Below are positions 49,683-57,591 of a stretch of 64,000 nucleotides of DNA, in pieces. Made by a program: the position numbers and the translations under genes. The stretch comes from an uncultured Oscillospiraceae bacterium. GTDB taxonomy: Bacteria; Bacillota; Clostridia; Oscillospirales; Ruminococcaceae. A model generated the notes under the pieces. It ran no database searches, had not been told where the DNA came from, and saw nothing but the letters and a program-made list of their open reading frames with translations. Location: NCBI GenBank assembly GCA_934446455.1, contig CAKSEE010000005.1:1-64000 (forward strand), written 5' to 3'. Positions within the stretch are counted from its first letter, which is position 1. Each line of letters opens with the position of its first letter.

Positions 49683-52313
49683 TTAAACGAGCTTCTTGGT
49701 TCTGCCGTAGTATGCGTTGAGGTACATTTCCTTGATTTCTGCGAACAGCGGGAATCTCGGGTTAGCGCCGGTGCACTGGTCGTCGAATGCCTGCTCAACC
49801 ATTGCGTCAAGTCTGTTGAGGAAGTCCTTCTCGTCGATACCGTAATCTCTGATGGTCTTCTTTATGCCGATTCTGTCCTTAAGGTCGTCGATCTTGGTGA
49901 TGAGCGCCTCAACCTTCTCAGCGTCAGTCTTGCCCTTGCAGCCGAGGAACGACGCAACCTCTGCGTAGCGCGCCATGGTGTGCGGGTAAGCGTACTGCGA
50001 GAACGTACCCATCTTAGCGGGAGCCTCTGCGGAGTTGAAGCGGATAACCTCGTCGATAAGCAGAGCGTTTGCGATACCGTGGGGGAGGTGGTGGAACGCA
50101 CCGAGCTTGTGCGCCATGGAGTGGCATACGCCGAGGAACGCGTTCGCGAACGCCATACCTGCCATTGTAGCCGCATTTGCCATGTTCTCACGTGCAATCG
50201 GGTCGTTGGGAACGTCGGGAGCTGCGCTGTCGTAAGCTGCGGGCAGGTTGTCGAAGATAAGCTGGAGGGACTTGAGCGCAAGACCGTCGGTGTACGGAGT
50301 AGCCATAACGGAAGCGTAAGCCTCGAGGTTATGAGTTACAGCGTCGATACCCGAAGCGGAAGTAAGACCTCTCGGACCGCTCATCATCATGTCAGCGTCT
50401 ACGATAGCCATCTTAGGCATGAGCTCGTAGTCTGCGAGCGGGTACTTAACGCCGGTATCCTGGTCGGTGATAACCGCGAACGGAGTAACCTCAGAGCCCG
50501 TACCTGCGGAGGTAGGAACTGCGATGAAGTAAGCCTTGTCGCCCATGTGCGGGAAGGTGTATACTCTCTTGCGGATATCTATGAAGCGCATAGCCATATC
50601 CTGGAAGTCTGCCTCGGGGTGCTCGTAAAGAACCCACATGATCTTACCGGCGTCCATTGCGGAACCGCCGCCGACAGCGATGATAACGTCCGGCTCGAAC
50701 TTTCTCATAGCCTCTGCGCCCTTCTGTGCGGAAGCGAGGGAGGGGTCGGGCTCAACATCGGAGAATGTGGTGTGAACGATACCCATCTCATCAAGCTTGT
50801 CGGTGATAGTCTTTGTAAAGCCGCTCTTGAACAGGAAGGAGTCGGTTACGATGAACGCTCTCTTCTTGCCCATAACCTGCTTGAGCTCCTGGAGAGCAAC
50901 AGGCAGACAGCCCTTCTTGATGTATACCTTCTCAGGTGCGCGGAACCACAGCATATTCTCTCTCCTCTCGGCAACGGTCTTGATATTAAGCAGGTGCTTT
51001 ACTCCGATATTCTCGGATACGGAGTTGCCGCCCCACGAGCCGCAGCCCAGCGTGAGGGAGGGAGCGAACTTGAAGTTGTAGAGGTCGCCGATACCGCCGA
51101 GGGAGGAAGGAGTGTTGACAATAAGGCGGCATGCCTTCATTCTCTCAGCCCACTTATTGAGCTTCTCCCTTTCGGTGTTGTTGTTGATCCACAGAACGGA
51201 CGTATGGCCAAGACCGCCGTTGTTCTTGAGCAGGGTGTCAGCCATGTCGAGCGCCTGGTCGAAGTTCTCGGACTTGTACATACCGAGGATAGTGGTGAGC
51301 TTCTCGTGACCGAATGCCTCGTCGGGCTCAAGGGAGGTTGCCTCGCCGATGATTACCTTAACGGACTCGGGGATCTCAAAGCCTGCCATCTTTGCTATCT
51401 GGTAAGGACGCTGACCAACGATCTTAGCGTTGAGCGCGCCGTTGATGAGCATTACTCTTCTGATGAGGTCTGCCTGCTTCTTGTCCAGGAACATGCAGCC
51501 TCTCTTCTCGAATTCCTTCTTAACGTCGTTGTAGATGGTCTTGTCAACGATAAGGGTCTGCTCTGTAGCGCAGATCATACCGTTATCAAAGGTCTTGGAG
51601 TGAATGATGGAGTTTACTGCGTTTACGATGTCCGCGGTGGAATCGATGATGGCCGAAGCGTTACCCGCGCCTACGCCGATTGCGGGAGTACCCGAGGAGT
51701 AAGCGGACTTAACCATTGCGGGACCGCCCGTTGCGAGTATGATGTCAACTTCCTTCATAAGGAGGTTGGTAAGGTCGAGGGAGGGAGCGTCTACCCAGCT
51801 GATGATACCGTCGGGAGCGCCTGCCTTTACTGCTGCCTCATAAACGATCTTTGCAGCCTCAACGGTGCACTTCTTTGCACGGGGGTGGGGGCTGATGATG
51901 ATACCGTTTCTGGTCTTGAGGGAGATGAGGCACTTGAATATAGCGGTGGATGTGGGGTTCGTCGTGGGGATAACCGCGCCGACAACGCCGATAGGCTCTG
52001 CGATCTTGGTTATGCCGTAAGCCTTGTCCTCTTCGATAACACCGCAGGTCTTGGTGTTCTTGTATGCGTTGTAGATGTGCTCTGCGGCGTAGTTGTTCTT
52101 GATAACCTTATCCTCAGCTATACCGTAGCCCGTTTCTTCAACTGCCATTTTAGCGAGCGGAATTCTCTGCTTGTTCGCTGCGGAAGCCGCTGCGAAGAAA
52201 ATAGCGTCTACCTGCTCCTGCGTGAAAGTGGAGAAAGCTTCCTGAGCTTCTCTGACTTTCTTGAGGGCTTTTTCAAAGCTCTCTACGCTGTCTACGATTT
52301 CATGGAATGCCAT
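49683..52313 (-). CDS. adhE: Bifunctional aldehyde/alcohol dehydrogenase AdhE
   Basis: An 876-residue spirosome-forming enzyme that reduces acetyl-CoA to acetaldehyde and then to ethanol, oxidising two NADH. The N-terminal half is a CoA-acylating aldehyde dehydrogenase (GVGAGN; catalytic cysteine in NGMICATEQ). The C-terminal half is an iron-dependent alcohol dehydrogenase (GGGSAMDAGK; metal-binding HSMAHKLGAFHHLPHG). ATG 52313 was chosen because AAGGAG lies nine bases upstream; the ATG two codons earlier is too close. A Rex-like operator sits on the promoter, fitting induction when NADH is high. Confidence 0.97.
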   Translation of the reverse strand: MAFHEIVDSVESFEKALKKVREAQEAFSTFTQEQVDAIFFAAASAANKQRIPLAKMAVEETGYGIAEDKVIKNNYAAEHIYNAYKNTKTCGVIEEDKAYGITKIAEPIGVVGAVIPTTNPTSTAIFKCLISLKTRNGIIISPHPRAKKCTVEAAKIVYEAAVKAGAPDGIISWVDAPSLDLTNLLMKEVDIILATGGPAMVKSAYSSGTPAIGVGAGNASAIIDSTADIVNAVNSIIHSKTFDNGMICATEQTLIVDKTIYNDVKKEFEKRGCMFLDKKQADLIRRVMLINGALNAKIVGQRPYQIAKMAGFEIPESVKVIIGEATSLEPDEAFGHEKLTTILGMYKSENFDQALDMADTLLKNNGGLGHTSVLWINNNTEREKLNKWAERMKACRLIVNTPSSLGGIGDLYNFKFAPSLTLGCGSWGGNSVSENIGVKHLLNIKTVAERRENMLWFRAPEKVYIKKGCLPVALQELKQVMGKKRAFIVTDSFLFKSGFTKTITDKLDEMGIVHTTFSDVEPDPSLASAQKGAEAMRKFEPDVIIAVGGGSAMDAGKIMWVLYEHPEADFQDMAMRFIDIRKRVYTFPHMGDKAYFIAVPTSAGTGSEVTPFAVITDQDTGVKYPLADYELMPKMAIVDADMMMSGPRGLTSASGIDAVTHNLEAYASVMATPYTDGLALKSLQLIFDNLPAAYDSAAPDVPNDPIARENMANAATMAGMAFANAFLGVCHSMAHKLGAFHHLPHGIANALLIDEVIRFNSAEAPAKMGTFSQYAYPHTMARYAEVASFLGCKGKTDAEKVEALITKIDDLKDRIGIKKTIRDYGIDEKDFLNRLDAMVEQAFDDQCTGANPRFPLFAEIKEMYLNAYYGRTKKLV

Positions 52314-52326
52314 AGTCATCTTCTCC

Positions 52327-52395
52327 TTAAAAATATATATTGAACGGTGCATCCGTTCTTTTACCGTTTTCCTTTGGGAGCGGCAGGGTATTCAT
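52327..52395 (-). CDS. Possible 22-residue leader peptide upstream of adhE
   Basis: ATG 52395 follows GGAAGCGGAG; the frame (MNTLPLPKENGKRTDAPFNI plus YF) ends at TAA 52329-52327, whose last bases begin the AAGGAG RBS of adhE. This arrangement would allow translational coupling or leader control. No run of regulatory codons is present, so it may be chance. Confidence 0.35.
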   Translation of the reverse strand: MNTLPLPKENGKRTDAPFNIYF

Positions 52396-52412
52396 ACTGT
52401 TCTCCGCTTCCC

Positions 52413-52430
52413 TTGTTAATATTTTAACAC
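52413..52430 (-). promoter_or_regulatory. Rex-type (NADH-sensing) operator on the adhE promoter
   Basis: TTGTTAATATTTTAACAC matches the Firmicute Rex consensus TTGTTAA-N4-TTAACAA at 13 of 14 fixed positions. It overlaps the -10 box of adhE. Rex releases DNA when NADH/NAD+ is high, so this predicts induction under reducing conditions. No rex gene is in the window. Confidence 0.85.
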
Positions 52431-52449
52431 TTTCTTGCCTTGTTGTAAA
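52421..52449 (-). promoter_or_regulatory. Promoter of adhE
   Basis: On the minus strand, TTTACA (52449-52444), 17-base spacer, TAAAAT (52426-52421). Confidence 0.75.
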
Positions 52450-52513
52450 ATGTATTATCGGCATACCCGATATTGATAAAACGCATAACAAAAAGCCGAA
52501 AAAAATACGGCGC

Positions 52514-53452
52514 TCATAACACCTTTTCAGCGAAGCATTCGCGCTTTGCAATGGTAACATCGGTGATGAACTGCTTGTCCAGCTCGCTCAGCCGGTAGTC
52601 CTTGCGGTAGATGAGCACGTCCTTGTATATCTTTGTGTTTGCGCTGCACTTTTTAACTACGAGCCCGTAGCTGTCAAGCAGCGTCTGCGGCACGGGGGAC
52701 ACCCACATAAACGTGCGCGGGTCGCTTTGCAGCAGCTCGAACTGAGAGGCGCGCTCGAAAACGTAGATGTGCTTGTCCACATACTCCGAAAGCTCCGCCT
52801 TTTTCACGTCGATAAGCGGCAGGGAAGGGACGTATGGGTCGGCGTGTGTTATCTCGATATAGTTGCGCAGCTCCTCAAGCGTTACGTCGTCTTTTTGTGC
52901 GAGCGGGCTTTCCCTCGGTACGAGCAGCAGGTAGCTGAACTCCGCTACGGTTTCGCTGTCGAGCTTTTTCTCTGTAAACATCTCCTTGAAATACTTTTCA
53001 AAGCTTGACAGGTACCGCACTATCCCGAGGTCGAAATCGCCGCGCAGCACGTTGTTTACCGTGCGCATGGAGTTTGTTTCCTTGTAGAATATCTCTGCGG
53101 GGCTGTCGAGCGAAATGCTTTTGGAAAAGCGCGCCATAGCCCGCGAAAAGTAGCTTGCGCGCGGAACGCACACCGAGAACGTCTGCTTTTTGTTCTTGCC
53201 GTTCTGGTAGATCTCCTCTACCTCCTCGACCTGCGCTACAATCCTGCGTGCGCGCTGCAGGAACTCGTCGCCGTCGGGCGTTGTGGTAATGCCCTTTGTC
53301 GTGCGCTTGAAGATGGTTATGCCGAGCGATTCTTCAAGCTCCTTTATCGCGCGGGACAGGTTTGGCTGCCCCATGTAAAGGTTTTCCGCCGCTTTGCTTA
53401 TGGAGTGTGTTTTCGCCACCTCAACGGCGTATTTCAGGTGAAGAATGTTCAA
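52514..53452 (-). CDS. LysR-family transcriptional regulator
   Basis: A 312-residue regulator. The N-terminal HTH (LKYAVEVAKTHSISKAAENLYMGQPNLSRAIKELEESLG) is diagnostic of LysR, and the periplasmic-binding-like effector domain covers about 95-300. The start is TTG 53452 with a strong GGAGGG RBS seven bases before. It lies between adhE and ilvN, all on the same strand, about 90 bases after ilvN. It could regulate branched-chain amino acid genes or adhE; no target site was identified. Confidence 0.92.
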   Translation of the reverse strand: MNILHLKYAVEVAKTHSISKAAENLYMGQPNLSRAIKELEESLGITIFKRTTKGITTTPDGDEFLQRARRIVAQVEEVEEIYQNGKNKKQTFSVCVPRASYFSRAMARFSKSISLDSPAEIFYKETNSMRTVNNVLRGDFDLGIVRYLSSFEKYFKEMFTEKKLDSETVAEFSYLLLVPRESPLAQKDDVTLEELRNYIEITHADPYVPSLPLIDVKKAELSEYVDKHIYVFERASQFELLQSDPRTFMWVSPVPQTLLDSYGLVVKKCSANTKIYKDVLIYRKDYRLSELDKQFITDVTIAKRECFAEKVL

Positions 53453-53480
53453 CTATCCGCCCTCCTTTTTCGGCTTTTTG

Positions 53481-53509
53481 CAGACCGCCGCGTTTTATAC
53501 GGCGGTCTG
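53481..53509. terminator. Hairpin between ilvN and the LysR gene
   Basis: CAGACCGCCG / CGGCGGTCTG, a perfect 10-bp stem with a 9-nt loop. No T-run follows on the minus strand, so termination of ilvBN is possible but may be partial. Confidence 0.5.
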
Positions 53510-53540
53510 TACAGCCATTTGTTATTTTTATGTCAGTCGC

Positions 53541-54011
53541 TCAGTCCCTCTCGAGCGCGGATATTCCGCTTCTTACCATCTTGATTATGCCGAAGGGCTT
53601 CAGAAGGTCGATAAAGCTGTCTATCTTGCGCGGCTCGCCCGTAAGCTCAAGCATTATGCTGTCTGCGGATACGTCCACAGGCTTTGCACGGTAAAGGTTC
53701 GCGATTTCGGTTATGCGCAGCCTGTCGTCAGAGGACCTGCCCGCGCGCACAAGTACGTGTTCGCGGCATACGGCGTCGTCGAGTATGGTAACGTCTATAA
53801 CGTCGTAGAGCTTCATAAGCTGGTTCTTTATCTGCTCGAGGACTTTCAGGTCGCACGCTACCACTATGGTAAGGCGCGATACATCGGGTACTTCGGTTTC
53901 GGCGGCGTTAAGGCTCTTTATGCTGAAGCAGCGCCTGCTGAAAAGGCTTGAAACGCGCAGAAGCACACCGTTATTATTTACAACTTTCACGGATAATACA
54001 TATTCCTGCAT
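53541..54011 (-). CDS. ilvN: Acetolactate synthase small (regulatory) subunit
   Basis: A 156-residue ACT-domain protein (YVLSVKVVNNNGVLLRVSSLFSRR...) with the second regulatory domain at the C-terminus. It binds the catalytic subunit and confers valine feedback inhibition in branched-chain amino acid synthesis. It starts one base after the ilvB stop, so the two are strictly coupled. Length and motifs are normal. Confidence 0.95.
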   Translation of the reverse strand: MQEYVLSVKVVNNNGVLLRVSSLFSRRCFSIKSLNAAETEVPDVSRLTIVVACDLKVLEQIKNQLMKLYDVIDVTILDDAVCREHVLVRAGRSSDDRLRITEIANLYRAKPVDVSADSIMLELTGEPRKIDSFIDLLKPFGIIKMVRSGISALERD

Positions 54012-54012
54012 A

Positions 54013-55701
54013 TCAGCCCTCCGTATCCATCGTCGTAAGCTGGTGGGAGAACGGCTTGCCTGCGGGTATCATGGGCAGCACGTTTATATCCCTGTCTATC
54101 CGCGCTTCAATAAGCACGGGCGCGGTGCGGGATATTTCAAGCGCCTGCGTAAGCACGGGCGCGATATCCTCGCTGCGCTCTATAACCAGCGTTTTTATGC
54201 CAAAGCTCTCTCCGAGCTTCCGGTAGTCGATATGGCGCATATCAAGCGTTGTCTGCGAGAAGTGGCGGTTGTAGAAAAGCCGCTGCCACTGGCGCACCAT
54301 TCCGAGAACGTTGTTGTTTATAACAAGCTCGATTATCGGAATGTTGTGCGCGGAGGCGGTGATAAGCTCGTTGAGGTTCATGGCGAAGCTGCCGTCGCCC
54401 GCGATGTTCACAACCGTTTTGTCGGGGCAGCCAGTCTTTGCGCCGAGCGCCGCGCCAAGCCCGTAGCCCATCGTGCCAAGTCCGCCCGAGGTGAGGAACG
54501 TGCGCGGCTTTCTGAATTTGTAGAACTGCGCAGCCCACATCTGGTTCTGTCCGACTTCAGTCGTAATAATGGCATTGCCGTCCGTCAGCCTGTCAAGCGT
54601 TTCGATAAGCGCCTGCGGCGTCACGGGGAACTCCTTTGTGCCTATCTGCTGCGGCTCGCTGGGGCGGGTGTCGGCGATTTCGCGCAGCCACTTTGCGCAG
54701 GACTTCTGCCCGACCATGGTGCAAAGCTGCGCAAGCGCCTGCTTTACGTCGCCCGTAACGGTAGCGTCTACCTCAACGTTCTTGTTGAACTCCGCAGGGT
54801 CTATGTCTATGTGGATTATCTTAGCGTCCTTGCCGAAAAGCTTCGGGTCGCCGATAACCCTGTCTGAAAAGCGCGTGCCTATGCCGATGAACAGGTCGCA
54901 CCCGTTGAGAGCGGCAGCAGCCTTTACCGTGCCGTGCATGCCGAGAATACCTATATATCGGCTGTCAGTCTGGTCAAACGCTCCCTGTCCCATAAGCGAG
55001 CAGGAAACGGGCGCGTCGCACAGGTCGACAAGGCGCCTGAGCTCTGCCGAAGCGTCTGCAGCGATAACGCCGCCGCCCGCATAGATGTAGGGACGCTCCG
55101 ACTGCGCGATAAGCTCCGCCGCGCGCGAAAGCTCCGCGCTGTCAAGCGCGGGGGGAGCGTCGGGGACGACAGGGGGCTGCGGGGTATGTTCGCACTTGGC
55201 TGCGGTTATGTCCTTGGGGATATCCACAAGCACGGGACCCTTTCTGCCGCTGCCCGCTATCTTGAATGCAAGGCGCAGGGTGTCCGCAAGTTCGGTTACG
55301 TCCTTTACAATAAAGTTGTGCTTTGTAACGGGCATGGTAATACCCGTGATGTCTACCTCCTGAAAGCTGTCAAGCCCCAGCAGGTCGCACGACACGTTGC
55401 CCGTAATGGCAACGAGGGGGATAGAATCCATGTAAGCCGTGGCAATACCCGTGGTGAGGTTGGTAGCGCCCGGGCCGCTTGTCGCTATGACAACGCCCGT
55501 CCTTCCCGTGGCGCGGGCGTAGCCGTCAGCCGCGTGGCACGCGCCCTGCTCGTGCGAGGTTATGACATGGTGAATCCTGTCGCTGTATTTATACAGGCTG
55601 TCATAGATGTTGAGCACAGCGCCGCCCGGGTAGCCGAAAACGGTATCGGCGCCCTGTTCGAGCAGACATTCTACGATGATATCAGAACCGGTAAGCTGCA
55701 T
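54013..55701 (-). CDS. ilvB: Acetolactate synthase large (catalytic) subunit
   Basis: A 562-residue thiamine-diphosphate enzyme that condenses two pyruvates (or pyruvate and 2-oxobutyrate) in the first step of valine, leucine and isoleucine synthesis. It has the ThDP-activating glutamate in SHEQGACHAADGYARATG and the cofactor motif GDGSFAMNLNEL. RBS AAAGGGAAA precedes ATG 55701. The 5' leader is too short for a T-box or a branched-chain attenuator. Confidence 0.95.
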   Translation of the reverse strand: MQLTGSDIIVECLLEQGADTVFGYPGGAVLNIYDSLYKYSDRIHHVITSHEQGACHAADGYARATGRTGVVIATSGPGATNLTTGIATAYMDSIPLVAITGNVSCDLLGLDSFQEVDITGITMPVTKHNFIVKDVTELADTLRLAFKIAGSGRKGPVLVDIPKDITAAKCEHTPQPPVVPDAPPALDSAELSRAAELIAQSERPYIYAGGGVIAADASAELRRLVDLCDAPVSCSLMGQGAFDQTDSRYIGILGMHGTVKAAAALNGCDLFIGIGTRFSDRVIGDPKLFGKDAKIIHIDIDPAEFNKNVEVDATVTGDVKQALAQLCTMVGQKSCAKWLREIADTRPSEPQQIGTKEFPVTPQALIETLDRLTDGNAIITTEVGQNQMWAAQFYKFRKPRTFLTSGGLGTMGYGLGAALGAKTGCPDKTVVNIAGDGSFAMNLNELITASAHNIPIIELVINNNVLGMVRQWQRLFYNRHFSQTTLDMRHIDYRKLGESFGIKTLVIERSEDIAPVLTQALEISRTAPVLIEARIDRDINVLPMIPAGKPFSHQLTTMDTEG

Positions 55702-55756
55702 TATCTCTTTTCCCTTTCTTGTTTTTTCTGTAAGAGCAAATCGTACTCCGATTATT

Positions 55757-55786
55757 ATTTTAACATATCAGCGCGGAGTTTGTCAA
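55757..55786 (-). promoter_or_regulatory. Promoter of ilvBN
   Basis: On the minus strand, TTGACA (55786-55781), 18-base spacer, TAAAAT (55762-55757). Confidence 0.7.
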
Positions 55787-55874
55787 CGACATTATGCGCA
55801 AAAATATCACATAATAGCGGCACATTTTTGAACAAACGGACATTCGGGCACAATATATACCCATGCAGCGGCAG

Positions 55875-55903
55875 TTGACATAAACGGCGGTTTGTGGTAT
55901 ACT
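55875..55903 (+). promoter_or_regulatory. Intact promoter ahead of a decayed gene
   Basis: Perfect TTGACA (55875-55880), 17-base spacer, TATACT (55898-55903). Confidence 0.8.
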
Positions 55904-55909
55904 ATACCA
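55895..55909. promoter_or_regulatory. 15-bp perfect palindrome over the -10 box
   Basis: TGGTATA-C-TATACCA is centred in the -10 region of the promoter at 55875-55903, suggesting a repressor site. Confidence 0.65.
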
Positions 55910-55920
55910 AACGGTAATAC

Positions 55921-56462
55921 GAAGGGACTGCAACGGACGCCAGAAACACGACCGAGCGCGCCGTGTCCTGCACAGACGCGCTTGCGAGGGGAGCAGATCC
56001 GTTGACGGGGCGAATGATGCCCGGGGACGACATTGTAAACAACGTGCGCATTTCGCGGTGTCTGTTTTACGTGTCGGAGATTCTCGGGAGAGTGCTTGGG
56101 CAGGGCTTTCCGCAGACGGGCAAAGAAGGCGGCGTTCCTCCTTACGGACAGCCGGCGCAGCACTCTTGCCGCGTACGGGGGCAGCGTGTACGCGCGGGAT
56201 ATCGCCGCGCAGCTCAGCCGTTTTGCCGATGAGAACGGAACGCGCCGCTTTACCGCAGCGTGGATAACTGCGTGGCTTTCGGCGGAGGGCTTTATGGAGC
56301 AGACGGAGCAGGGAAAGCGCGCAACGGAGCTGGGCGCGGAGCTTGGCATAGAAACCTCGCAGCGCGAGCACGCCCTACTTTATAAATATGTACAATACCC
56401 GGGCGCAGCAGTTTATTCTCGACAACTTTGACGCTGTAGTGGCGTTTAAGACGAAAAAGTGA
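55921..56462 (+). pseudogene. Decayed gene of unknown function, at least two frameshifts
   Basis: Coding sequence can be followed through three frames. Frame A (to about 56120) includes MMPGDDIVNNVRISRCLFYV. Frame B (about 56120-56385) includes YARDIAAQLSRFADENG and WITAWLSAEGFMEQ. Frame C (from about 56386) includes YNTRAQQFILDNFDAVVAF and stops at TGA 56460-56462. No ATG lies at a proper distance from GAAGGGA (55921-55927); an ACG at 55933 is where a start would be expected. Frame B looks like a DNA-binding winged-helix segment, but I do not recognise the family. The promoter is intact. Confidence 0.6.
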
Positions 56463-56481
56463 GCGTATGAAAGGAACAGGT

Positions 56482-56964
56482 ATGATACCGATAGTATATG
56501 AAAGCCGGACAGGTCACGCCCGCAGATATGCGGAGCTTCTGGCAAAGCGTCTGGGGGGAGAGACCATGAGCCTTAAGCAGGCAAAAAAAGCCATCGGCAG
56601 GGGGAGAGCCGTTGTGTTCATCGGCTGGGTGTTCGCAAATCAGATACGCGGCTATTCCGCGGCGCGGCGGCGTTGGGACGTCAAGGCGGTATGCGCGGTG
56701 GGAATGTTCCCCGAGTGCGAGGCGAACACGACCGCCCTCACCGAAAAGAACAAGCCGCAGTGCCCTCTGTTCTACCTGCGCGGTGGCCTTGACCCGTCGC
56801 AGCTTACGGGGCTGCGCAGAAAGCTGCTTGCGCTTGTGCGCGATGACCTTGTGCGTGAGGGCAAGCCTGAAAACAAGGCGCTTGCGGAGCTTCTCACCAC
56901 AGGCGCGGATTTTGTGAGCGAGGAGGCGCTGTCGCAGGCTGCGGCGTTCTGCCTTACGCTCTGA
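56482..56964 (+). CDS. Flavodoxin-like protein
   Basis: A 160-residue protein that begins IPIVYESRTGHARRYAELLAKRL, the FMN-phosphate binding loop of flavodoxins, followed by GRAVVFIGWVFANQIRG and CAVGMFPE. It may transfer electrons or be a protoporphyrinogen-oxidase (HemG)-like flavodoxin-domain protein. ATG 56482 has AAAGGA six bases upstream; the ATG at 56467 overlaps that RBS. It is 20 bases after the decayed gene and was probably cotranscribed with it. Confidence 0.8.
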   Translation: MIPIVYESRTGHARRYAELLAKRLGGETMSLKQAKKAIGRGRAVVFIGWVFANQIRGYSAARRRWDVKAVCAVGMFPECEANTTALTEKNKPQCPLFYLRGGLDPSQLTGLRRKLLALVRDDLVREGKPENKALAELLTTGADFVSEEALSQAAAFCLTL

Positions 56965-56972
56965 ACGTAAAA

Positions 56973-57005
56973 ATCGGGGGCTGAATTTTCAGTCCCCGAT
57001 GTTTT
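56973..57005. terminator. Terminator between convergent genes
   Basis: ATCGGGG (56973-56979) pairs with CCCCGAT (56994-57000), with an inner CTGA / TCAG stem and A/T-runs on both sides. The minus-strand gene ends at 57007. Confidence 0.8.
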
Positions 57006-57006
57006 G

Positions 57007-57585
57007 TCAGCCTTCGTATGCGGCTTTTATCCGCCGTATAACGGATTTAAGAACTCCCTTAAGCTCCTGCGCCGACCATTCCTCGGGCTGCCACTCCCTG
57101 CCCGTAAGCGGGTCGCACAGACCTGTGCCTTCGCCTGCTTCATAACGTTTAAGCGCCTCGTAAATCTCTGACGGCGGGACGTCCTCGATGATATCAGAAC
57201 CTGCGCCGTCTGTTATTCCGGGGAGGGAAGCGGTTTTGCCCGCGGCTGTCGGCGAGATGTCCGCGACTTCTATTTCGAACTTGTGACAGCATCCCATGTC
57301 GTATGTCATAATTATAGTATCCCCGACTTTCAGCCGCAGCGTTGAAAATTTCTGCCTCGTAAGATATCCGTGCTTCATTCCCTCGGGAAGATATTCTGCG
57401 TCAAACGTCCATACCTTGCTTTTGCGGCTCATCTCAAAAAGGTGTTCCGCAAGCAGCCCGAAAGCCGCTTGTACCATATATCCCACGTCTGCAAGCGTAT
57501 ACCGGGGCGGTATTTGTGCGGTGCGCCATATTTTTCCGCCGCAGTCTGCGTATGTTATTTTAATTGTGTAAACGTCAACTGTCAT
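57007..57585 (-). CDS. Plasmid pRiA4b ORF-3-like protein
   Basis: A 192-residue protein starting VYTIKITYADCGGKIWRTAQIPPRYTLADVGYMVQAAFG, the hallmark of the pRiA4b ORF-3/IS1096-passenger-like fold, and ending with EWQPEEWSAQELKGVLK. The biochemical function is unknown; relatives occur on plasmids, in mobile elements and in chromosomes. It starts 6 bases after the stop of the large GTPase-nuclease gene on the same strand, so the two are probably cotranscribed. An AGTGAGAAAAAATG context gives a weak RBS. Confidence 0.85.
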   Translation of the reverse strand: MTVDVYTIKITYADCGGKIWRTAQIPPRYTLADVGYMVQAAFGLLAEHLFEMSRKSKVWTFDAEYLPEGMKHGYLTRQKFSTLRLKVGDTIIMTYDMGCCHKFEIEVADISPTAAGKTASLPGITDGAGSDIIEDVPPSEIYEALKRYEAGEGTGLCDPLTGREWQPEEWSAQELKGVLKSVIRRIKAAYEG

Positions 57586-57591
57586 TTTTTC

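Noticed and set aside
49659..52343. 894-residue ORF antisense to adhE
   Set aside because: AdhE is unmistakable on the other strand; the long antisense frame results from codon bias in a highly expressed gene.
55702..55790. T-box or branched-chain attenuator ahead of ilvB
   Set aside because: The predicted leader is only about 50 bases and lacks a leader peptide, T-box sequence or terminator hairpin.
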